Assembly (NCBI GenBank): GCA_016110215.1
Contig: JADWQD010000008.1
Span: 1,798,001-1,862,000, forward strand
Direction of reading: 5' to 3'
DNA from: Capronia americana
Taxonomy: Eukaryota > Ascomycota > Eurotiomycetes > Chaetothyriales > Herpotrichiellaceae
DNA length: 64,000 nt
Shown here: in pieces, positions 56,683 to 64,000 of the stretch
Numbering within the stretch: position 1 is the first letter of the stretch
Layout of the letters: every line of letters begins with the position of its first letter
The notes under the pieces: model-generated
The model's input: only the letters and a program-made list of their open reading frames with translations
Database searches by the model: none
What the model was told of the DNA's origin: nothing
Program-made: the position numbers and the translations under genes

Positions 56683-58639
56683 GCGACGCACAACTTTGGC
56701 GCGGGCCTAGAATGGAAACCTAGAATGGAAACAAGGCTCCAGTGGAAAAGGGGAAAAGGCTTGGCTGACGACAGCGCACACGAATCAATACACAACGCAG
56801 ACCATCTGACATAGGACGGACACTCAAATGGGTAGAGGATGTGGAACAGTGACCGTTTACCACTGTGTACATGTACCGTCCGTTTGATCTATGCCTTTCA
56901 ACTCATTCCGCATATTAATTTAGAATTGTCAAAATTGAATCATTGGATAATTATCCTAACCGCGAAAGACCAGGAATTAACGGGTACGGTACCTTCCCCG
57001 CGTCAGTTAGAACCTCACAGCGCGTACGAATACCGTCTGGATTCTCGGTGATGAAACACGACGAGCCCCAGGCTAGGAGATTTTTCATCCTTCAGAATAT
57101 TGTGGTAGATAGAGAGTCGCGGATCGGGGTGTCGAGACCCTGGAAACGGGACTTGGAGGTCACCTCGTCACGGAGATGAAGTGTCCATAAGCCGGAGATG
57201 AGAGGTAAAGGAAAGAATCATAGCTGCAGCTTCCTTTGGGTATGTTCGTTTATCAGTCATGCTATTGAACATTGAGCACTGAACATTGGACCATTACTTC
57301 GATGGACTCTGCACACTCGACTCGGTTCAAAGGACCAGTACACAGGTTTGCTTTGGATTATAGTATCTTTCGCCCCGTCCATGATACCCGCCCCTACTAA
57401 GGAGTCTAATAGGTTGGCGTTGGCTTCGTGGTTGGGTGCTTGAAATTCGGATCGCGGAGGGGCGTGGTACGAGGAGAATTGGTGAAAGGTACCGGTGTAA
57501 GGTACTGGTGTGAAGTAAGGTAAGGTAAATGAGTGAGGTTATATTCCACGTGAACATCCCAGAAGTCCTAGGTACATGTAACAACCATAATCAACGCTCT
57601 TTACGTCCAACTCTTCACCACGAGCTTTCTATGTATTACCATCACCATCCAATATTACAGTGCAGTCACTCCGGACCCGCGCTGTAATTTAGAGAGATAC
57701 CGCACCGGCTTTGATGTCTTTGATAACCAGGACAACGCATCGGTATCCGAATGTCTCAATCGTGTGTACTGGTCTCGAAGTCCTCCTCCCCAGCTCGCAA
57801 GAACTCCGACCAGGCCCCATCGAACATCTATCTCAATATCTTCCAATCTCTGTCGCCGCTCTTGTTCATCCTTCTTCTGACAGTCCCGCCCCATCATCAC
57901 GTTGAATGGCGGACCCTCGCCGCAGCTCCGAATCACCGGCTTTTGACGTCCCCTCTGAAGATTCCCTGGTTAGCTCGGAGTGGGATCGAATACAGATGGA
58001 TCTTCTCACACAAGCTTTCAAGGACGCGAGTATTCTTGCATCTCAAGAGACGTGTCTTTATTCACCCTGCTGAGAAGATATTAAGGCGGTTTTCAGGATT
58101 GTGACATAGACTGCAAATGGGCTGTCTTCCGGCCTAGCTGGATAAAATGCCGAGGAGAGAGGGGAACCAGCTTTTGTGACTTATTCTTGCTTTCCAGGTT
58201 TCCTTGCAGCGGTTTCCTCAAGAATCCTACCTTTTCGTGCAGGCAGGTTTCCGCAACAGCACAGGATCTCCATACTCGTACTGCAGAACGGAAACCATAC
58301 ACATGATCGACGTTGCCATTGCCGTTCTTACCCTTCCGCTGGAGCCCTTGGAGCAAATACTCTAATTACCTTCCCTCTACAATAGTGTCAGCACAAGGGA
58401 TATGAAACGCCCGTGCTTGATCGGCTGGCATTCATGGGTGCTTCTTAGGTTGCCCTGATACCATGCAACCGAGGCTCATGCCCTGTGCTTGCCAAACCGA
58501 CATACCATACGTCTCGAAGTTCAATGATTGAAATGTTCACTCAAATTCAACACTCAAATTACGTCTATACAGCTGTTGACACCCACGGCGGACTCAATCG
58601 AGGAGTGCGATCCCCCCTGCACTTGCAAATTCGCTCCGC
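56683..58639. other. Long intergenic, one short coding-like frame
   Basis: 1.95 kb between convergent genes. A 55-residue plus-strand frame at 57906-58073 has coding-like composition (finding). Elsewhere only overlapping short frames occur. A repeated ACCGGTGTAAGGTACTGGTG-like tract lies near 57490-57515. Confidence 0.4.
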
Positions 58640-60708
58640 CTAGACCTTATTGACGTTTTCCACCAGAGTCTCCACGCCGTGTACACTCTTTGTCTCGTGA
58701 TCAAGAGCTACAGGCTGATCGTCTCCAACCTTTTGCCTCACCAGGTCGGTTACGCCGAACAGATCGTCCATTTGCTCGAGCGACATTCCTGGTACAGGAA
58801 GGTCAATTAGTTTCACAATCCATATTACTGTATGGCTCAACACTTCCAACTCAAAACGTACCTTTCGTGTCCGGAACGAAGAACCAGACAAAGACAAATG
58901 AGCACATGCAGCAGACGCTGAAGAAGATATATGTCCTGCACATCCACTCTGTCAGCGACCGTGTCTGAAAAACATGTTGGACAAGCTACTCCGATCCGGA
59001 GCTTTCGAACCTACCCGTATCCGTTGCTCCCCATGTTGACCAGCATGTTAGGCACCGCCCGCGCGATGACAAAGTTCCAAAGCCACTGCGAGGAAGCCGC
59101 GATGGAGACGTTCATGGACCGGAGCCGCGCGCTCGGGATCTCCGAGACGTAGATCCAGGGCGTGGCGCCCCAGCCCATCTGGAAGAAAAACGCAAACAAG
59201 TAGATGCACACGAGGGCGAAATAGCCAGCACCCGAAATGGGAACACCTGCTTTGGGAGGGGATATCCGCACATACAGCCCGATGTACATCATGTCGCAGG
59301 CGATGGCGATGGCGGTCCAGAGCAAGGATCGACGCCGGCCGAGCGAATCCGCGAAGAAGATCAGATATGTCGCGCAGGAACACATCTTGACGACGCCGTA
59401 GACGCCCGTGGCGAGGAGACTGACCGACGTGCCTGTGATGCCGATGTTTTTGAAAATCGTGGGCGCTAATTCAGTCAGTCAGTCAGCACGGCGCGACAAT
59501 TTCAGTACATTGCACGAATATACGAATTTGACGGAACATACCGTAATAATTGATCGCGTTCGAGCCCGTCGTATTCTGGAACAGCATGAGAATGAAACTG
59601 ATCAGGACCCTCTTCCTGTTGCCGGGGATGGTCCACATCTCGCGCTGCAGGGACCGCCATCCCGCACCGTTGATCAGCAACCGCTCGCGCTCCAGTTGCA
59701 GTGCAATGTCGCTGAATTCGCTCTGCACGTACGGATGGTCCTCGGGCAAGTTCCGCACCAAGGCCAGAACCTGTCTCGCTTTCTCCCACTGGTCCTGTTT
59801 GGCAAGGAAGCGAGGGGATTCCGTCATGAACAGCATCCCCACGATCAAGAGCACGGCCGGCACGCCCTGCAATGCCAGGGGCACCATGTACGAGGCCGGC
59901 CCGGACAGGTGGAGCTCGGCCCCGTAGTCGATCCAGAAGGAGAGCATGACGCCGAAGGTGTTGAAGAACTGGAACGTGCCCGTGAGAGCGCCGCGGAGGG
60001 CACGGGGCGCGTTTTCCGACACGTAAAGAGGCGCGATCATCGAGCAGGCGCCTGCGCCGAACCCGGCGAGCAGTCTGTGAGGGAAGCGCAGAGTGTCAGA
60101 AATCTTTTTCATGCAGCAGCCGTGTGTGATGCTTTTCGCACGTAATGTGGGGGAGGGAACAGGATACCTACCGTGCCGTGTACATGCATCCCAAATATCC
60201 CGAGGCCGCGAACTGCATGACGATTCCCACCAACGCGACAACGCCCCAGCCGATCAGGGAGGCACGGGGCCCATATCGATCTGCAAAGGGATACGCGAGC
60301 AGAGCGCCAAAGACACAGCCGAGCTGGAGAAAGGAGACAATGTTGGCCGACAGTGTGGCTGCGTCATTCTTGCTCAGACCGTCGAAGTGGTATTTTCTGC
60401 ATTTCTTGCGTGTCAGCCAGCAGCCTTGTCTCTGCTTGGGTCGTTGCATGGGCCGCCCAATCGTACATACTTTGTGAAAGCAGGCAGCACGATCACACCG
60501 CCAATGATCCCGGTATCCATCCCGAAGAGCATGCCAGACATGCATGCCTGAGAGGGGCGAGAGAGTCAACTATTTGTCCCAAGCAAGCTCTTCCACGGGA
60601 GAGGGCACTTACCGTCAGCGTTAGCAGGAAAGATCTCGCATTGTAAATCTCCGTGGGATCTTCTTTCATCGCATCATTGCGGATGATCTTCTTGAGGATG
60701 GAAGTCAT
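58640..60708 (-). CDS. Sugar-porter MFS transporter
   Basis: Seven exons: 60708-60613, 60547-60471, 60396-60172, 60074-59542, 59465-59015, 58935-58862 and 58788-58640; 534 residues. It belongs to the sugar porter family (12 spans, plasma membrane, H+ symport or facilitated uptake). Signatures: SGMLFGMDTGIIGGVIVLPAF in span 1, PFADRYGPRASL (D-R-x-G-R-like) after span 2, FGAGACSMIAPLYVSENAPRALRGAL in span 4-5, TESPRFLAKQ (PESPR-like), FQNTTGSNAINYYAPTIF in span 7 and DSLGRRRSLLWTA. Span 10 has WGATPWIYVSEIPSARLRSMNVSI, and the closing VPDTKGMSLEQMDDLF has the family PETKG variant. All six introns are GT-AG and restore these motifs. Substrate could be a hexose, pentose or quinate. It lies next to a P450 and its likely regulator, with 750 bases of promoter between. 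Confidence 0.9.
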
Positions 60709-61457
60709 GTCGCCGTCGTCGTTGTTCAGATCGGACTGTCAGCTCAAGGGAAATATGGGAATTTGGGATGGACTTGCGGCGCCCAGAGTGAGACCGTTCC
60801 TGCAGGGAAAGAGATCTATATCATGATGATTCGAAATTACAGTGTCCCAGAGTGAGTATTTAGGCCCTTTTCCCTGGTTAAAGGCTTTGCAGCTCCGCAC
60901 AGGGCTGGGTCGAGGGCCAGACATGCACCATGAAAGAACCGGCACTACCTCCGTGTACCCCGACCTTGTTACCCCACAGACGTACAAATGTACATGAGTA
61001 TTGAAGGTTGGAGAAAGCTAGTTAGCGAATCATACACAGTGGGATCGTCAGGTGGCGTTCCGCTGGAAAAGGGGGCGGCATATCCGGCGAAGGCGGACGT
61101 TTTCCGGGAAAGCGCCGGATTTCAATCTGACTGGGTCATATGGTCTGTGGTCGTTTCCCCAGATTGACCCCGGACGGTGTGCGAATCCAGGTGGGGCTCC
61201 TGTTCCTCGTCGGTAAGCACAGTAGGAGCATGGTCGTTTTGGCAAGGAGCTTTCATTGAGAAGTACAGCAGTAGCATGGTGATCTAGCCAAGATCTTCAA
61301 ACCAGACTTGAGTCTGGATATGACGCACGACTGTGTAGGCGGCGAATCCGCACAAATAATTTCTTAACTGCTATCTGAATTGATTGGATGCCGCAATGTT
61401 GCTGCACTCTCTCCATCTGTATCTATCTTCCTGGTGGCCCCAACAGCGGTGCATCAA
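60709..61457. other. Promoter region of the sugar porter
   Basis: 750 bases upstream of the transporter and downstream of the P450 stop. It holds an 8-bp inverted repeat with CGG/CCG (61082-61089 and 61113-61120) and the 9-mer GCCGGATTT (61114-61122), which also occurs in the P450/regulator promoter at 63364-63372. One shared 9-mer is expected by chance in DNA of this length, so this is only a hint. Confidence 0.4.
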
Positions 61458-63119
61458 TCATCCCAACACCTTGGATAGTAGCTGTTCATTCCTCGGGACG
61501 AATCTGGCGTTGAACCTATGGGGCTGTGCGACTAACTTAGTTGGATCAGCAGTGCCACTGACTGGATCAATATCCACATCACCCTCAATTCCAATCTTGA
61601 AGCAACTGATGAGCCGCATCACGATGAGATACAACTCGCGATTGGCGAGTAAGAAGCCGGCACACATGCGGTAGCCAACACCGTATGAAAACAGCGGTGC
61701 ATCCGGCTGTTCGAGCCAGCGACTGGGACGGAAGACTTCAGGATCATGCCACAACTTGGGATCTGTGAAGAACTTGTTAGGGAACGAAATAGGAGGACAA
61801 TAACGGGTAGGGTACTGACCCATATTGCAGGCATGAGAATTAAGGAAGAAGGTCGTCCCCTTGGGGAAGACCATGCCATCGTACGTGACTTCCTGGATGG
61901 ACGCGCGTGGCAAGTTGAGTCGGAGCACGGTGTACATCCTCAGCCCCTCCTTCACCAGCGCAACGATGTATGGGATCCTCTGATCATCATTCGCGTCACA
62001 GAGCGGATTCTCTGCGCCGTGTACCTCTCGGATCGCCTCGTAGGCTGTCTCTTGGATGTCAGGACGTTTTGCCAAAACGGCCACCAGCCAGGCGACAGCC
62101 GTAGTCACAGTATCGAGACCGCCAGAGATCATGGTTAGATTTATGCTGGTCACTTCTTCTTGGTTCAGATGGATCCCTGGATCGTTGATGATTGTTGCTT
62201 GGATGCAGGGATTCTGGACTCCCTTCTCCATTCGCTCGAGCAATCCTCGGTTGAGTTCGTCGAGGTACGCGTCCTGTCGACGGCGAGTGGCCTTGGCCTT
62301 TACCGTCTTTTGATTGAACGGGTTCAACCTCAGGAGTGGAATGTAATCTTGTAGATTTCCAGTGACGCTTCTGAAGCGACTAACCTGGTCTTCCACCTCA
62401 ATTACCTCGTTGAACAGCCTGTCGTTGCGGGAATCCATCTGAACGCCCCAATTCGTCGTCAGGGCGAGACTTAGGCTCAGTCGCTGGGCAGCTGGATAGC
62501 AGTCGAAAGCCTTACTTCCATTCTTGCCTTCGGAAAGTAGTTCCCTGCAGAACGCCCTTGTTTCCAGGTCGAGGTGTGAGACATATTTTTGCGCCGATGG
62601 ACGGTTCAGGGCAGTCGCCGTGACCTTCCGTCGCCTTTTCAGACTCTCGCTGTAGGGGGTAGTGCCGACGGTGGTTGCGACTCCGGTAAGGACCTCATAC
62701 ATATGTTAGCACTGAGAATTGTGTGATCCTACTTGTTGATCGCATACTTTGTGAAACGTATAAAACTCCGGTCTCGAGCTCAATGCAGAAGAATGCTGCC
62801 CAAACAGGCCTTTTGCTGCCTCTGCGGAATTGACCACGACAATAGGGATATTTCCCAGAGAAACTTGGTAGACTCCTCCGTATTTCTTGGACCAGATCCT
62901 GTACTGCTCGGCGGCGTTTTTCCGGAGTGACCAAAGATTCCCTACCAGTGGCAGACCAGGTGGCCCAGAAATGCCTGGCAGTCTGGCAGAATAGCGAATG
63001 AATTCGTTGATTACCACATAGCATAACGGAACAATTAATGTCAACACTGTGACCGAATATGCGGCTGACCCAAGGAACCATTCCCGGGTGAGATCAGAAT
63101 TGAGGGTAGCGAAGGCCAT
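61458..63119 (-). CDS. Cytochrome P450, CYP504-like (phenylacetate hydroxylase type)
   Basis: Three exons: 63119-62748, 62693-61820 and 61762-61458; 516 residues. It starts with an ER signal-anchor (LGSAAYSVTVLTLIVPLCYVV, about 15-35) and a hinge LPGISGPPGLPLVGNLW. The I-helix oxygen-binding segment is GGLDTVTTAV, the ExxR motif is KEGLRM, and the heme-ligand loop is FSYGVGYRMCAG with C449. The block SRPEFYTFHK, joined to VLTGVATTVGTTPYSESLKRRRK across intron 1, closely follows phenylacetate 2-hydroxylases (phacA, CYP504) of aspergilli. The substrate may therefore be phenylacetate or a hydroxylated or related aryl acid. Intron 2 (57 bases, no stop) is in frame; if retained it would add 19 residues before the heme loop. 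The gene is divergent from a Zn2Cys6 regulator. Confidence 0.9.
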
Positions 63120-63333
63120 CGTGTTTGGAATAGGTCGAGGACACGATAATACCACCGATAAATTGGCAACGCCATTGGAATGGAGTACGAGCCTGATATA
63201 AGCCAAGTATCAAGTTTCTCGACACCGGCAAAGTGACATCGCGAGGTAGAGCATCACGATGAATGCTTCGGTCAGTTGCCTGCGACTCGAAAGTTTAGCC
63301 TGCGTCAAGTGGACGGCTTGTTAACTTCCTATT

Positions 63334-63427
63334 GGCTGCGGAAAATCGTCCCCACGGCAAGTGGCCGGATTTGCTATTGTCACAAATCCGACGTCTTTTC
63401 CCCGCCCACAATCAATTTTCCGCAGCC
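63334..63427. promoter_or_regulatory. Nested palindromes in the P450/Zn2Cys6 bidirectional promoter
   Basis: An outer perfect 13-bp inverted repeat (GGCTGCGGAAAAT at 63334-63346 and its reverse complement at 63415-63427) encloses an inner perfect 8-bp inverted repeat (CGGATTTG at 63366-63373 and CAAATCCG at 63383-63390, 9-base spacer). Both carry inverted CGG/CCG triplets, the usual half sites of Zn2Cys6 dimers. It lies between ATGs at 63119 (P450) and 63506 (regulator), so it could control both genes and the regulator itself. Confidence 0.55.
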
Positions 63428-63505
63428 GGAGAGACAAACATCAGGAACTCGACTCATCCTTCCAACACGGCCCTGGCAGATACTCTCTGCAGAGGCGACT
63501 GCAAT

Positions 63506-64000
63506 ATGGGGACAGGCGGAACATCGGCTCGATTCATGCAGCAGTCCATCCATTCAGCACAGGCACTCAACTTGACACCAGTCGCCTCGAACTTCGCCCA
63601 TGAGATTGCCTCACCCGATCTCGCTTTCCAAGAGTCGGAGACGCGGCACGCTGACAGAACCGACAATTATACCGGAGCGAGGAGACAAGGCAGCAAAAGG
63701 AAAATCCAAAGATCAAAAGTCAGCCGAGCGTGTGATGCCTGCAAACTGTCAGTGGCTTGCCAAACGTGAGAAGCGAGAGTCCGCGGGGCTGATCCAGGTC
63801 GCAGGAAAAGGACGCGCTGCTCGGGAGACCAGCCTTGCGTTCGCTGTAGGAGCCTGGGTATTTCCTGTGACTACTGTGCCATCTATACAAGGGGCCGTCT
63901 ACCTTCGGTCCCAACATCTGAGCCTCCAAATCGGACAGATCCCCCTATCAGGCGAGAATGGGAACCGAACAATATTCTGAGTCGAAAGGCCATTGTCACA
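63506..64000 (+). CDS. Zn(II)2Cys6 transcription factor, 3' part cut by window edge
   Basis: Two exons are visible: 63506-63747 and 63805 to the right edge, with the frame still open at 64000. The intron (GTCAGT donor, acceptor after GGTCGCAG) is placed so that splicing gives CDACKLKRTRCSGDQPCVRC and then RSLGISC. This is the exact C-x2-C-x6-C-x5-C-x2-C-x6-C binuclear zinc cluster. A basic stretch before it (GSKRKIQRSKVSRA) fits nuclear import and DNA contact. The start ATG at 63506 gives about 65 residues of Ser/Ala-rich leader; an earlier in-frame start is possible. The visible part is about 145 residues, and the fungal TF middle-homology domain would lie outside. It is the divergent neighbour of the P450 and probably its regulator. 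Confidence 0.88.

Overview
This window is filamentous ascomycete (Pezizomycotina) nuclear DNA. Genes are compact and often split by short introns of roughly 45-70 bases with GT(A/G)NGT donors and YAG acceptors. Intergenic gaps run from 0.3 to 2.5 kb, and there are no operons. The families present are typical of such fungi: a CCG-9 type trehalose synthase, a HET-domain protein, DUF3292 and LCHN/DENN-like proteins, several MFS transporters, a Zn2Cys6 regulator, a P450 and an FAD monooxygenase. The mix would suit a Eurotiomycete or Dothideomycete, for example a black-yeast relative, but the sequence alone does not fix the order. I recognise 27 protein-coding genes, two of them cut by the window edges. 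I saw no convincing rRNA, tRNA, CRISPR array or intact transposon.

Layout. 1-15 kb: a DUF6594-like gene running off the left edge, a short-chain dehydrogenase, the six-exon trehalose synthase gene, a coiled-coil hypothetical, a zinc alcohol dehydrogenase and a membrane-anchored alpha/beta hydrolase. 15-27 kb, all on the plus strand: a multi-pass membrane protein, an LCHN/Anr2 protein, a secreted royal-jelly/yellow-like protein, a GST-fold protein and a HET-domain protein, followed by a TA-rich, RIP-like stretch. 28-36 kb, all on the minus strand: a butanediol/sorbitol-type dehydrogenase with a hairpin-forming inverted-repeat element in its upstream region, a DUF3292 membrane protein, an acidic Ser-rich protein and a WW-domain protein with four exact-length 18-residue repeats. 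37-45 kb: two consecutive MFS transporters and a nitroreductase-like protein. 46-50 kb: a divergent pair of oxidative enzymes (FAD monooxygenase and 2-oxoglutarate dioxygenase). 50-57 kb: an F-box-like protein and three successive proteins with a C-terminal membrane anchor, with a compound direct/inverted duplication between the second and third. 58.6-64 kb: a sugar-porter MFS, a CYP504-like P450 and a divergently transcribed Zn2Cys6 regulator.

The most system-like part is the right end. The P450 and the Zn2Cys6 gene share a bidirectional promoter of about 390 bases holding two nested perfect palindromes with CGG/CCG half sites, and a transporter lies just beyond the P450. This looks like a small self-regulated catabolic or detoxification module, possibly for an aromatic acid, since the P450 resembles phenylacetate hydroxylases. 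Other points of interest are two introns that are multiples of three with no stop, one GC-AG intron, the 18-residue repeats, and several short coding-like ORFs in otherwise empty intergenic DNA. Exon boundaries were worked out by hand from reading frame, splice consensus and family continuity, so they are predictions.
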